NCBI GenBank assembly: GCA_963851025.1
Contig: CAWKOA010000030.1
Coordinates: forward strand, 62,001-126,000
Reading direction: 5' to 3'
Source: RYN-230 sp963851025
GTDB taxonomy: Bacteria > Actinomycetota > Actinomycetes > Streptosporangiales > Streptosporangiaceae
DNA: 64,000 bases
Position numbers and translations under genes: made by a program. Numbering within the stretch: position 1 is the stretch's first letter; each line of letters starts with the position of its first letter. The notes beneath the pieces were generated by a model. That model saw only the letters and a list, made by a program, of their open reading frames with translations. It searched no databases and was not told where the DNA came from. Of this stretch, positions 1 to 9,620 are shown piece by piece.

Positions 1-183
1 CCCAGATTACGCGCCGGCAAATAACCCGCCCGGGCCGGTGCAGGCGGACCAGTGCGGCCACGGCGGATGCGGCCGGGGCTCAGGCGGCGGCCCGCCACGG
101 GTACCGTCTCAGGTGCGCTACCCTTATGCGCGCGGCAAAAAGCAGGCTGGGGTTCATGGTCCGGCCAGCGTGGCCGCGGTTGA

Positions 184-259
184 TCCCGCGTAGCTCAATC
201 GGCAGAGCGTCCGGCTGTTAACCGGCAGGTTATAGGTTCGAGTCCTATCGCGGGAGCCA
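184..259 (+). tRNA. tRNA-Asn (anticodon GTT)
   Basis: Complete cloverleaf. The acceptor arm TCCCGCG (184-190) pairs with CGCGGGA (249-255), followed by discriminator G and an encoded CCA (257-259). The D-arm carries AGCTCAATCGGCAGAGC, the anticodon stem CCGGC/GCCGG holds anticodon GTT at 217-219, and the T-arm has GGTTCGAGTCC. It reads AAC/AAU codons. A clear hairpin terminator follows 22 bases downstream, so it looks like a single-tRNA transcription unit. Confidence 0.97.
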
Positions 260-281
260 TCGGATGCCGGAGGCATCCCGG

Positions 282-313
282 ACGCCCCGGACCTTCACCG
301 GTCCGGGGCGTTT
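282..313 (+). terminator. Intrinsic terminator after tRNA-Asn
   Basis: A perfect 12-bp stem (282-293 with 300-311) around a 6-base loop is followed directly by TTTCCTTTCC. The position just after the tRNA makes it the tRNA terminator; it could also stop the convergent gene ending at 346. Confidence 0.85.
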
Positions 314-345
314 CCTTTCCGATCATGGCGGCCGGAGGGCGGCCG

Positions 346-1185
346 TCAGCAGATGAGCCCAGCAGGCACCTGAAGTTCATCGCGGGCATAAAGGTCCCGG
401 ACGGCGGCCGGGTCGTCGCCCGCGCACACGGCGGCGACCGTGTCGAGAAGCTCGTCGTAGTCGGCGCCCGTCTCGCCGCGGTACGAGGCGGTCATCCGGC
501 CCCACTCATCCCAGGGAAGCATCTCGACCTTGTTCAGCGCGGCGAGGTCCTTGATGGCGTTGCCGCGGATCTCGGCCGGCCCCCAGTTATCCGTGCCCGG
601 CACGCCGAAGGCCGCGGCGTCGAGACGGCCCTGGCGGAAAGCGGCCCATGCCTCGCCGCCGCTGAGGAACTCGCCCGGGCGCAGGTCATCAGGCCGGTCC
701 AGGACAGGCTGACCCAGGACGGGCTGACCCAGGATTTCCGGGTCGATCCGCACCCAGCGGCTGTCATGGCCGTCCCAGTACTCGGTGATCCAGTGATCCA
801 GCCCCTGCCCGGCCTGGAAGTAGGTGGCGAAGCCGCAGCGGGCGCGGGCCGCGATCCCTCGGTAGCGGAGCAGCGCGCAGCTCAGGACCGCGAAGTGGCG
901 GCAGGTGCCGACCACCCGGCGGCCCGGGTCGCGCGGCACGATCACGGGCCGCGGATCCTGCACCAGCAGCGCGCCGATTAGCGCGGCGGCCGGGCGGATC
1001 TGGTTCTCGCTGAACCGTTCGGGCGGCAGGCCCAGGGCCTGCGCATCATCCGGCTGGATCACCAGGCTGGGCACCGGCCGGCAGACGTCGACGGGTCTGT
1101 CCGGGATGCCGTCCAGCGCCGCCGGGCTGACCTCGCCGAGCCCCGTCAGCGGGCCTGGTGCCGTGTAGTCGATCGCAGCCGTCAT
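346..1185 (-). CDS. Transglutaminase-like domain protein
   Basis: A 279-residue protein. The central part carries the papain-like transglutaminase triad: Cys in GTCRHFAVLSCALLRYRG, His in LDHWITEYW, and Asp in WVRIDPE. Family members cleave or crosslink peptide or amide bonds, but the substrate here is unknown. No signal peptide is visible, so it is probably cytoplasmic. I chose the ATG at 1185 (MTAAIDYTAPG); an upstream ATG at 1215 is possible and neither has a strong ribosome site. It converges on the tRNA-Asn terminator. A duplicated GQPVLGQPVL segment follows the Asp motif. Family assignment is solid; function is not known. Confidence 0.8.
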   Translation of the reverse strand: MTAAIDYTAPGPLTGLGEVSPAALDGIPDRPVDVCRPVPSLVIQPDDAQALGLPPERFSENQIRPAAALIGALLVQDPRPVIVPRDPGRRVVGTCRHFAVLSCALLRYRGIAARARCGFATYFQAGQGLDHWITEYWDGHDSRWVRIDPEILGQPVLGQPVLDRPDDLRPGEFLSGGEAWAAFRQGRLDAAAFGVPGTDNWGPAEIRGNAIKDLAALNKVEMLPWDEWGRMTASYRGETGADYDELLDTVAAVCAGDDPAAVRDLYARDELQVPAGLIC

Positions 1186-1244
1186 GCGGGTGATGCTACG
1201 AGCGGGCGCCGACATCCCGGGGCGGCGCGCTCCCGGCCCGGGGG

Positions 1245-1778
1245 CTAGCGCAGCAGGCTGGCGCCCCACGCGCGGGCCCGCTCGAGCTCACCGGCCCGCA
1301 GTGGCCCCTCCACGTCGTCCACGATGAACCCGGCTGGCGGGGCCACCATCTCGTAGCCGCGGTGGCGCAGCCGCCGGGCGATCCCGTTCGCGGCGCCGCC
1401 CGCCATCCGGACCTCGCCCCGGGTGTCGAAGGCCGCGCCGAGGCTGCCCGCCGCCGCCCGGGGGAGCCCGTGGAACCACTCCCGGACTCCCGGGCCGGCG
1501 GCGCGCGGCTCGGCCGCGTGGCCCGGCACCATGGCCGGGACCCGCTGCTCGGCCTTCAGCCCCATTTTCCGGGTCACCGTGGAGGTCATCCCGTGGGCGT
1601 GCGTCGGGCCCCCGACGACGACCAGGTCCGCGCCGAGCGCGGCGTCCCGGTTGGCCTCCGCCGCCCGCAGGCAGGACACCTGCGCGTGTGGCATGGCCGA
1701 GCGGATCCCGTCCTGGATGGCCTCGGCTACCTCATGGGTGTTGCCGAACAAGCTCTCGTACACGATGACGACGCGCAC
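1245..1778 (-). CDS. Flavodoxin domain-containing protein
   Basis: A 177-residue protein starting RVVIVYESLFGNTHEVAEAI, whose S-x-F-G-N-T loop is the FMN phosphate-binding site of flavodoxins. The second beta-strand region DLVVVGGPTHAHG matches the flavodoxin ring-binding loop. The size fits a single domain. Start is GTG at 1778 with ribosome site GGGAGG about 8 bases upstream. It is separated from the efflux gene upstream on the same strand by a strong hairpin (1941-1971), so it is probably its own unit. Likely an FMN electron carrier or a flavodoxin-fold oxidoreductase; the partner is unknown. Confidence 0.85.
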   Translation of the reverse strand: MRVVIVYESLFGNTHEVAEAIQDGIRSAMPHAQVSCLRAAEANRDAALGADLVVVGGPTHAHGMTSTVTRKMGLKAEQRVPAMVPGHAAEPRAAGPGVREWFHGLPRAAAGSLGAAFDTRGEVRMAGGAANGIARRLRHRGYEMVAPPAGFIVDDVEGPLRAGELERARAWGASLLR

Positions 1779-1940
1779 TGGTCCACCTCCCGGACGTTGC
1801 CTCCTGGGCGCTGCCGCCTGGAGGGCACTGTCACGCCCAGCATGGGCAGCGCCGCGGCGCGGGCGTCAGGGGCGTTGGTCCCGGGCCGGGTCCGCCTGGC
1901 CGGGTCGCCTTCCCGGACGGCCAGGTCCCGCACAACGCAC

Positions 1941-1971
1941 GATGGCCGGCGGGAAGATCCCGCCGGCCATC
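1941..1971. terminator. Hairpin terminator downstream of the MFS gene
   Basis: Perfect 14-bp stem, 1941-1954 with 1958-1971, and a 3-base loop, lying just beyond the stop codon at 1985 of the minus-strand efflux gene. There is no U-tract, as is usual for GC-rich actinobacterial terminators. Confidence 0.75.
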
Positions 1972-1984
1972 GCCTGATATCCGG

Positions 1985-3616
1985 TTACCCTAACTCGACC
2001 TCGAGCATTTCCCGGGCCACCGAGTCGCCGGCCGAGCTGGACAGCTGGGTCTGGGCCCCGGCCAGGTCCGCGCGCTTCACCCGGATGGCCGCGAGCACCA
2101 CGATCAGGGCGATCACCATGATCCCGGCCGACACCTCGAACCCGCGGGAGAACCCGACCGCCAGCGCGTGATGGTAGATGGCCAGGGTGGCCGCCTTGGC
2201 CTCGGACGTGCTGGCGTGCACCGGGTGGCCGGCCTTGGCGGCGGTCGCGGCCGCCGCCTTCGCGGCCTCGGCCGAGTGCCGCGCGGTGTTGGACACCACG
2301 GTCCAGGCCACGGTGCCGAGCAGGGCCAGCCCGATCGAGCCGCCGACCTGCTGGCCGACGTTGGGCAGGCTGGCCGCCAGGCCGGCGTCCCGGTCCGGGA
2401 CCTTCGACAGGGCGATCAGGGTGACGGGCATGAACAGCATGCCCAGCCCGGCCGCGGTGACGATCAGCGGGCCGAGCAGCCCCCCGGTGTAGGTGCTGTG
2501 CTCGGTGATCCGCGACAGCCAGAACATGCCGCCCGCGCCGATCGCCGACCCGGCGATCAGCAGCGGCCGGGCCCCGATCCGGGGCACCAGCTGGGCGCTG
2601 ACCCCGGCCATCACCATGATGGTGGCGACCATCGGCAGGAAGGCGATGCCGGACTTCAGGGCGCTGTAGCCCCAGACCGTCTGCACGAAGATGGTCAGGA
2701 AGAAGAACATCCCGAACATCGCGGTGCCGATGCACAGCATGATCAGGTTGGCCGCCGACCGGTTCCGGTTGCGGAAGATCCGCAACGGCATCAGCGCGTG
2801 CGGGCTGCGCGCCTCGATGACGATGAACGACACCAGCAGCACCACCGCGGCGGTGAGCGAGACGATGACCTTGGTGTCGCCCCAGTGCGAGACGCCGTTC
2901 GCGGTGGTGGCCGCGCTGGTCAGGCCGTAGACCAGGGCGGCCAGGCCCAGCGTGCTGGTGATCGCGCCCGGCAGGTCGAACCGGCCCGGCCGCCGCTCCG
3001 ACTCGGCGAAGGCCCGCGGCGCGAGGATCGCGACCACGGCCCCGATCGGGACGTTGACGAACAGCACCCAGCGCCAGGACAGGTAGGTGGTGAGCAGGCC
3101 ACCGGCGATCAGGCCGACCGCGGCGCCGCCGATGCTCATCGCGGCGTAGACGCCCATCGCGCGGTTGCGCGGGGGCCCCTCCGGGAACGTGGTGGTGACC
3201 AGGGACAGGGCCGTCGGGGCGATGATGGCGCCGCCGACCCCCTGCGCGGCGCGGGCCGCCAGCAGCCAGGCCTGGGTGGTGGCGAAGCCGCCGAGCAGGG
3301 ACGCCACCGAGAACAGGATGATCCCGGCGATGAACACGCGCCGCCGGCCGAGGATGTCCCCGGCCCGGCCGCCCAGCAGCAGCAAGCCGCCGAAGGTCAG
3401 CGCGTAGGCGTTGACGACCCATTCCAGGCCGGTACCGGAGAATCCGAGGGCCTGCTGGACGTGGGGCAGCGCAACGTTCACGATCGTCGCGTCGAGCACC
3501 ACCATGAGCTGTGCGGTGGCGATGACCACCAGGGCCAGGCCGAGATGTCGTTGGACAGGGCCGGCGGCCGCGCCACGTGCGGTGGCGCCCCCGGCCGCGG
3601 GCTGTGTGGAGCTCAT
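1985..3616 (-). CDS. MFS drug efflux transporter, DHA2 (EmrB/QacA) family
   Basis: A 543-residue integral membrane protein with an intact frame. The first helix carries the DHA2 hallmark VVLDATIVNVALPHVQQALG, and the helix 2-3 loop has GGRAGDILGRRRVF, the MFS motif A. Fourteen hydrophobic segments are expected for this subfamily, and a hydrophilic Ala/Lys-rich stretch precedes the last one. It should export lipophilic or cationic drugs by proton antiport. Start ATG at 3616 has AAGGAGA upstream. A MarR-type regulator sits immediately upstream on the same strand, a standard repressor-pump operon. A GC palindrome (3651-3668) lies in the gap between them. Confidence 0.93.
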   Translation of the reverse strand: MSSTQPAAGGATARGAAAGPVQRHLGLALVVIATAQLMVVLDATIVNVALPHVQQALGFSGTGLEWVVNAYALTFGGLLLLGGRAGDILGRRRVFIAGIILFSVASLLGGFATTQAWLLAARAAQGVGGAIIAPTALSLVTTTFPEGPPRNRAMGVYAAMSIGGAAVGLIAGGLLTTYLSWRWVLFVNVPIGAVVAILAPRAFAESERRPGRFDLPGAITSTLGLAALVYGLTSAATTANGVSHWGDTKVIVSLTAAVVLLVSFIVIEARSPHALMPLRIFRNRNRSAANLIMLCIGTAMFGMFFFLTIFVQTVWGYSALKSGIAFLPMVATIMVMAGVSAQLVPRIGARPLLIAGSAIGAGGMFWLSRITEHSTYTGGLLGPLIVTAAGLGMLFMPVTLIALSKVPDRDAGLAASLPNVGQQVGGSIGLALLGTVAWTVVSNTARHSAEAAKAAAATAAKAGHPVHASTSEAKAATLAIYHHALAVGFSRGFEVSAGIMVIALIVVLAAIRVKRADLAGAQTQLSSSAGDSVAREMLEVELG

Positions 3617-3762
3617 GCCGTCTCCTTGTCAGGGCATAGTGAACCAAGGCCGCGGCGGCTCCGCCGCGTGCGTACGTATGGGGGACGAAGAGAGAGGCCG
3701 CCACTCATCGGCGTGCGCTCCGGCCGCCGCTCCGCGGCCGGGGACCAGATCGGTCCGGCGGG

Positions 3763-4270
3763 TCAGCCGGCCGGGGGAGTGGCAGCAGTTGCCAGGAAGC
3801 TGGTCACCTCCTCGGCCGGGCAGTCGGCGCCGTCGGTGGCGCTCAGCGGCGGCGCCATCTTGTGGATCAGGGTGATCAGGGTGGCGCGCTCCTCGTTGTT
3901 GAGGGACTGGCGCCACGGCGAGCGGTCCAGCATGGCCTGTTCCATCTGGTGCTTCATCTCCAGGCCCGCGCTGGTCAGGACCAGCCGCTTGACCCGCCGG
4001 TCGGCCGGGTCGCTTTCCCGGACGGCCAGGCCCCGCTTTTCCAGCATGTCCGCGATGTTCGTCACGAACGACGGGTCGCAGTGCATCCGCTGGCCCAGTT
4101 CCTTCATGGCCAGCGGGCCGTCGATCAGGTGCAGCGCCTTGATGAAGAAGGCCGGGACCCCGCAGTCCTTGGCCAGCCGCTCGCCCTCGGCCAGCAGCCG
4201 GGCGATCAGGCCCGCCCAGGGCATCCAGGAGGTCCAGGTCAAGCTGGGTCTCATCGGAGCGCTGAGTCAT
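3763..4270 (-). CDS. MarR family transcriptional regulator (one frame break)
   Basis: A winged-helix regulator of about 168 residues. The region AMKELGQRMHCDPSFVTNIA is the recognition-helix unit and EKRGLAVRESDPADRRVKRL is the wing with the MarR D-x-R-x-K/R signature. The ATG at 4270 (MTQRSDETQLDLDLLDALG) has the ribosome site GGAGG 6 bases upstream, but the rest continues in another frame after about 4215, where one extra G in a G/C run explains the shift. It lies just upstream of the MFS pump on the same strand and 60-100 bases downstream of two palindromes that are likely its own operators. Probably a ligand-released repressor of the pump. Confidence 0.85.
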
Positions 4271-4328
4271 GGTGCCTCCTGCCTCCCCCCGGCCGGTCCG
4301 CGGCGACAACCCCTGAGCCGCTCAATAG

Positions 4329-4341
4329 TTGAGTAGCTCAA
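4329..4341. promoter_or_regulatory. Candidate MarR operator 1
   Basis: TTGAGTAGCTCAA, a perfect 5-bp inverted repeat (TTGAG/CTCAA) with a 3-base spacer, in AT-richer DNA upstream of the marR-type start at 4270. A near copy follows 29 bases away. MarR dimers bind palindromes of this kind. Confidence 0.6.
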
Positions 4342-4357
4342 ACATAGCCGGGATTGC

Positions 4358-4370
4358 TTGAGTAGGTCAA
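4358..4370. promoter_or_regulatory. Candidate MarR operator 2
   Basis: TTGAGTAGGTCAA, the same box as at 4329 with one mismatch. The start-to-start spacing of 29 bp puts the two sites on nearly the same helix face. Confidence 0.55.
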
Positions 4371-4532
4371 ATTCTTTTCCGCAACGAAGATCTGGCCGGC
4401 GTTCTGTGACATCGCACAACCAGAGCGTGATATCTGCGCGTCTGTATAAGTATCGGGCCAGCTCGTTGCGCCCGGTGGCGAGCGTGCCCGGGATGCAGCG
4501 AGAGCGGCGCAGGCGGGGAACTGGGGGCAGCC

Positions 4533-6189
4533 ATGGGCAGCGAAGTCCGGCCGTACGACGACGAGGCGGGCTCCGGCCCCTGGACGGCGGAGGACCCGGG
4601 GCCGCTCGGCGCCGGCCGACCGGAGTCCGGGCCGGACCGGCGCCGCTTCCTCGCGCTGGCCGGGGCGGCCGCGGGTGCCGTCCCGCTGGGCGGCCTGCTG
4701 GGCCACGGCCACCGGGCGGCCGGGGCGCCGCAGGCCGGGCCGGGGGTCAGCGACTGGGAGGCGCTGCGCCGGGCCCTGTCCACGCACAAGCTGATCCGCC
4801 CGGGGATGCAGGTCTACCCGACCGCGAAGGAACTCTTCGACCCGCGGTTCGACTACAAGCACCCGGCCGGCATCGCGTACTGCGCCGGCCCCCGCGACGT
4901 GAGCGCCTGCCTGGCCTTCGTCCGCAAGTTCGGGCTGCCGGTCGCGGCCCGGTCCGGCGGGCACAGCTACGCGGGCTGGTCCAGCACGCCCGGCACGACC
5001 GGGCTCATGGTGGACGTGACCGCGATGAACTCGTTCCAGGTCGGGAAGGGGCAGACGGTCCGGGTCGGCACCGGCCTGCACCTGATCGACCTGTACAACC
5101 GGCTCGCCGCGCACGGCCTGGCCGTGCCGGGCGGATCGTGCCCCACGGTGGGCGTGGCCGGCCTCACCCTCGGCGGCGGGGTCGGGGTGCTGGGCCGGGC
5201 CTTCGGGCTGACCAGCGACGCCCTGGAGTCGGTGCAGATCGTCACCGCGGACGGCACGGTCCGCAACTGCAGCGCGTCCAGCCACAGCGACCTGTTCTGG
5301 GCCTGCCGGGGCGGCGGCGGCGGCAACTTCGGCATCGCCACCGCGTTCACGTTCCGCACCCACCGGCTGTCCCGGCTGGTGCTGTTCTTCCTGTCCTGGC
5401 CGTGGTCACAGGCGGCCCGGGTGGTGGCAGGGCTGGCAGTCCTGGGCGCCGTACCAGCCCGACGACCTGTGGTCCAACCTGCACATGAGCGCGGCCCCGC
5501 ACGGGCGGCACGCCGGTCATCCAGGTGGGCGGGACCTACCTGGGCAGCGTGGCCGCCTGCCAGGCGCTGCTGCGCCGTCTCTACGCGCGGGTCGGGTCCG
5601 CGGCGTCCGGGCAGCCGTTCGAGAGCTCGTACCAGGCACGCGATGATGCTCGAGGCGGGCTGCGCGGACGCTGTCGGTGTCCGAGTGCCACCTGCCGTCA
5701 CAGACGCCCAACGGCAAGCTGGTCCGGGTCCCGTCCTACGCCAAGTCCGACTTCTTCACCCGGAAGATCCCGCCCGCGGGCATCCGCGCGCTGGTGGCGG
5801 GCATCGAGCGGATGCGCGGGGTGCGCGGCGCCGCGGGCGGGGTCGGCGCGATCGCCTTCGACGCGTTCGGCGGCGCACTCAACCGGCCGGCCCCGTCCTC
5901 GACCGCGTTCGTGCACCGGGACTCGCTGTTCCTGGCCCAGTACTCGACCAGCTGGAATGAGGGCGGCTCGGCGGCCGGGGTGGCCCGCCAGCACGCCTGG
6001 CTGCGGTCTTACTACGCGTCGATGCGGCCGTGGGCGAGCGGCCAGTGCTACCAGAACTACGTGGACCCGGACCTGGCGAACTGGCGGCAGGCGTACTACG
6101 GCGCCAACTACCCGCGGCTGGCCCGGATCAAGAAGACCTACGACCCGGACCAGGTGTTCAAGTTCCCCCAGGGGATCACGCCCGCCTGA
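4533..6189 (+). pseudogene. FAD-binding oxidase (BBE/PCMH type), Tat-exported, broken frame
   Basis: Reads as an FAD-linked oxidase of the berberine-bridge type once about four frame breaks (near 5430, 5510, 5640 and 5677) are bridged. The N-terminus has a twin-arginine signal, DRRRFLALAGAAAGAVPLGG. The PCMH FAD-binding domain includes ARSGGHSYAGWS, whose His is the usual site of covalent FAD attachment, and GGGVGVLGRAFGLTSD. The C-terminus has the BBE signature YYGANYPRLARIKKTYDPD then VFKFPQGI. Family members oxidise sugars, alcohols or alkaloid-like compounds with oxygen. The extracellular substrate is unknown. The intact ends and conserved motifs between breaks suggest sequence error rather than decay. 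Confidence 0.75.
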
Positions 6190-6216
6190 GCTAGCCGCAG
6201 CTCAACGAGGCACGGC

Positions 6217-6438
6217 TCAGCTGGCCACCACGAGCGCCTTGATCGCCAGCAGGCCGATGACCACCAGGACGGCCACGATGATCCCGGCCCGGTTCCGGTT
6301 GCGCCGGAACGTGGGCACCCGCGCCTTGTTCACCTTCATGTCGCCGTGGGCGCCCGCGGCCCGCCGGGACCACCAGCCGATGCACGCCCCCAGGAAAACG
6401 GCGAGGAGGCCATACAGAGCCAGCCCGTCCGCGCCCAT
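6217..6438 (-). CDS. Small two-helix membrane protein
   Basis: A 73-residue protein with one hydrophobic helix near the N-terminus (ALYGLLAVFLGACIGWW), a basic central segment (FRRNRNR) and a second helix at the C-terminus (AGIIVAVLVVIGLLAIKALV). I do not recognise a family. It is transcribed against the oxidase upstream and separated from the aldo/keto reductase. Confidence 0.6.
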   Translation of the reverse strand: MGADGLALYGLLAVFLGACIGWWSRRAAGAHGDMKVNKARVPTFRRNRNRAGIIVAVLVVIGLLAIKALVVAS

Positions 6439-6569
6439 AGCGGTGCCCCCCTCCTGGCTGGTAACGCGGGAACTTGTACCGGCCGAGCATCTCGCATCGC
6501 CGGGATACTCTCCACCCTTTTCTCGTTGTTACCGGGCGGACACGGGCGAGGCGGGACGGATCTGGCTGA

Positions 6570-7596
6570 TCAGTTCCGGCTCGACGCGGCCCAGATGTTG
6601 ATCCCGGCCTCCACCGCATGCCCGTCGATCGCGGCCAGTTCCTGCCGCGGTGAACCTCGACCGGCCCGCGGCGGCGAGGTTCTCCTCGAGCTGCGCGACG
6701 CTGCTCGCCCCGATCAGCGCCGAGGTGACCCGCTCGTCGCGCAGCGTCCAGCTGATGGCCATCTGGGCCAGGGACTGGCCCCGCTCGCGGGCGATCTCGT
6801 TGAGGGCCCGGACGTGCGCCAGGTTCTGCTCGGTGATCTGGTCACGGCTGAGCGAGTCATTGCGCGACGCCCGGGAATCGTCCGGCACGCCATTCAGGTA
6901 TTTGGTGGTCAGCAGCCCCTGGGCCAGCGGCGAGAACGCGATGCAGCCGATCCCTTCCTCGCCGAGGGTGTCCAGCAGCTCCTCCTCGACCCAGCGGTTG
7001 AGCATGGAGTAGGAGGGCTGGTGGATGAGGGCCGGCACGCCCAGCTCGCGCAGGATCGCGGCGGCCTCCCGGGTCCGCTCCGCGGAGTAGGAGGAGATGC
7101 CGGCGTACAGGGCCCGGCCCGAGGTGACCGCGGTGGCCAGCGCGCCCATCGTCTCCTCGAGCGGGGTGTCCGGGTCGGCGCGGTGGCTGTAGAAGATGTC
7201 CACGTAGTCCAGGCCCATCCGGCCCAGCGACTGGTCCAGGCTGGCCAGCAGGTACTTGCGGGATCCGTGGTCGCCGTACGGGCCGGGCCACATGTCGTAG
7301 CCGGCCTTGGTCGAGATGATGAGCTCGTCCCGGTACGGCCGCAGGTCCTCGCGCAGGATCCGGCCGAAGTTGATCTCGGCCGAGCCGTACGGCGGGCCGT
7401 AGTTGTTGGCCAGGTCGAAATGGGTCACGCCGAGGTCGAACGCGCGCCGCAGGATAGCCCGCTGGGTGTCGACCGGCCGGTCGTCCCCGAAGTTCTGCCA
7501 CAGCCCGAGGGACACCTCGGGCAGCTCGATCCCGCTGCGCCCGCAGCGGCGGTAGGGCAGGTGCTCGTAACGATCCGGTGCGGCGAGATAAGTCAT
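6570..7596 (-). CDS. Aldo/keto reductase, YghZ-like (C-terminal frame break)
   Basis: An NADPH-dependent (beta/alpha)8 oxidoreductase of about 341 residues. FDLANNYGPPYGSAE carries the Asp and Tyr of the catalytic tetrad, STKAGYDMWPGPYG the Lys, and DIFYSHRADP the His. This match to YghZ/GPR-type and Kv-beta-like members suggests reduction of glyceraldehyde phosphate or small aldehydes. SALIGASSVAQLEENLAA is the NADPH-binding segment. The given frame loses homology after GRSRFTAA; removing one base near 6642 restores a normal tail (ELAAIDGHAVEAGINIW) ending at 6570, so the window probably holds an intact gene with one error. Start is ATG at 7596. Single gene. Confidence 0.85.
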
Positions 7597-7628
7597 GGGA
7601 GGGAGTCTTTCATTTCTCCCGGCGGGAG

Positions 7629-7669
7629 CGCCGTGTGCCCCGAACCTCTACTGGCGGGAGGCATCCGGC
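7629..7669 (+). repeat. 41-bp partial copy of the dienelactone hydrolase gene
   Basis: This stretch nearly repeats 10142-10180 inside the dienelactone hydrolase gene (codons for VCPNLYWREA): a shared GCCGTGTGCCCC block, then a shared TACTGGCGGGAGGC block, with one inserted base and about four substitutions. It lies between the aldo/keto reductase start and the end of the GGDEF-EAL gene, overlapping the latter's last codons in antisense. Possibly the remnant of a second hydrolase gene. Confidence 0.6.
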
Positions 7670-9620
7670 GTAACGGAATGGGTCTCGATCCACAGCTCGA
7701 GTTCCCTGGCCGGGACCGGCCTGCAGATCTGGTATCCCTGCACCAGGTCGCAACCCATGCCGGCCAGCTCGCTTCGGGCCACGCCATCCTCGACGCCCTC
7801 CGCGACGACGGTCATCCCGAGGTTGTGCCCTAGGTCAACGGCGGAGCGCACGATGACGGCGCTGTCGGGGTCGTCCGCCATGCCCATCACGAACGAGCGG
7901 TCGATCTTCAGCTCCTTGACCGGCAAGGTCTTGAGGTACGACATGGACGAGTAACCGGTACCGAAGTCGTCGATGCTCAGCGACACGTTCATGGCGTCGA
8001 GGGCTTGAAGGACGGTGAGGGCGAGGTCGCGGTCGGTCATGACTGCGGTCTCGGTCAGCTCAAGGATCAACAGCTGTGGCGGGACGCCATGGGCGTCCAG
8101 AAGTTCCTGGACCTGGGCCGGGAAGGTGGGGTCGAGCAGGGAGCGGGCGGAGATGTTCACCGAGACGGGGATCGGGCGTCCTGCGTCGGCCCACTTCCGG
8201 GCCTGGGTCAGCGCGAGCCGCAGCACTTCGGTCGTGAGCGCATGGATGATCGCGGTGCTCTCGGCGAGCGGGATGAACTCGTCGGGCTGCAGCAATCCCA
8301 GCGTGGGATGCTGCCAGCGGACGAGGGCTTCGACACTGCTCAGCGCGCCCGTGTCAGAGTTGATCTTGGGCTGGTAGTACATGGTCAGCTCGGCGGCGGC
8401 GACGGCCCGGCGCAGGTCGCCGAGGAGGACGAGCCGGGAGAGATCGTTGTCGTCGCGAGACGCCTCGTAGCGGGCGAATGGGTGGTGGGCGGCCTTGGCC
8501 TCGTACATGGCCACATCGGCGTGACGCAGAAGTGCCTCGACGTCGTCGCCGGGTTCGGAGAGGGCCATCCCGATGCTGGCGTCAACGTCGAGAGCGATGT
8601 CGTATATGGAGAACGGCTCATGCAGGGCGGCACCAACGCGCTGGGTGGCCGCCAGCGCCTCTTCCCATCCAGAAATGGGGAGAAGAATCGCGAACTCGTC
8701 GCCCCGAGGCGGGCCACGGAGTCGGCATCACGCAGGGATTCCCTGAGCCGATCGGCCACCTGGAGCAGGAGGTGATCACCGTAGTGGTGGCCGAGGGTGT
8801 CGTTGACTTCCTTGAACCGGTTGAGATCCAGGAGCAACACGGCCACGGTGGCGCCCGAGCGGGCCGCCGTGCGCAGAGCCACACTGGTCCGGTCCTGGAA
8901 CAGGGTCCGGTTCGGAAGGTCGGTCAGCGGGTCATGCAGGGCCTGATACCGGTTGTGCTCACTTTCGGAGTGAAGGGCCCGCTGGTAGCGGGTCACGACG
9001 ACCGCTGCCCCGACGAGCAGGCCGATTCCCGCCAGCAGCGTGACCAGATCAACCATGAGCACAAAACGGCCAATACTGCGGACCGACGCTGCCGCGCTGA
9101 GAGCCGTGGATTCGTGTTTCGCGGCCGCGCCATAAACCTGGTCTTCCATCACGTGGAAGACCGGGTCCACAGTCCGGGTGTCTATAGAGTTCGTCACGGC
9201 CACCGGATCGTGGCGATCGACGGACGCGAACAACTGGGCGCTGGCTGCGACGTAGGCTTTGTGCTCGCGCATCACCTCTCTCGCCAGGTTTCGATCGGCG
9301 CTGCCACCCAGGACGGCCACCTGCCGCATGGCCTGCTGGAGGGAGACCTCAGCCGCTGTATGGGCTGCCTCCGGGCCGGGGCCGGGCTGGAGGCGGTACT
9401 TCCGCTCGAGAGACTCCTCGGCGGCGATCGCGGATGCCGCGTGAGCATACGCGTCGGCGATCCGGACTGCGCGGGCACTCGTCCCGGCCGCATTGCTCGT
9501 CACCAGGGAACCAACCGTAACCACGCCGATGAGGCCCACGAGCCCGATGCTGGCCCCGATTAGCGCCCATCGATTCCGCAAGCCTGAGATGCGGTCCCTT
9601 TTGACCGTCGCCTGTGTCAT
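7648..9620 (-). CDS. GGDEF-EAL cyclic-di-GMP protein with periplasmic sensor (one frame break)
   Basis: About 656 residues. An N-terminal helix (ALIGASIGLVGLIGVVTVGS), a roughly 150-residue extracellular helical sensor region, a second helix (MVDLVTLLAGIGLLVGAAVV), then GGDEF and EAL domains. The GGDEF domain has HDPLTDLPNRTLF and DLNRFKEVNDTLGHHYGD. The EAL domain has SVEALVRWQHP, the metal-binding ETAVMTDRD and SIDDFGTGYSSMSYLKTLP. It would make or, more likely, degrade cyclic-di-GMP. The frame breaks near 8701, exactly in the RLGGDEF codons, where one G is missing from a G run. The C-terminus ends inside a repeat shared with the 10-kb hydrolase gene. Confidence 0.88.

Noticed and set aside
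184..313. tRNA-Asn as an integration site for a mobile element
   Set aside because: No integrase, direct repeat of the tRNA 3' end, or phage gene was seen nearby.
2168..4336. A very long open frame on the plus strand across the MFS and MarR genes
   Set aside because: It lies antisense to a complete MFS transporter with clear motifs, is Gly/Arg/Gln-rich and has no family similarity; typical of GC-rich antisense frames.
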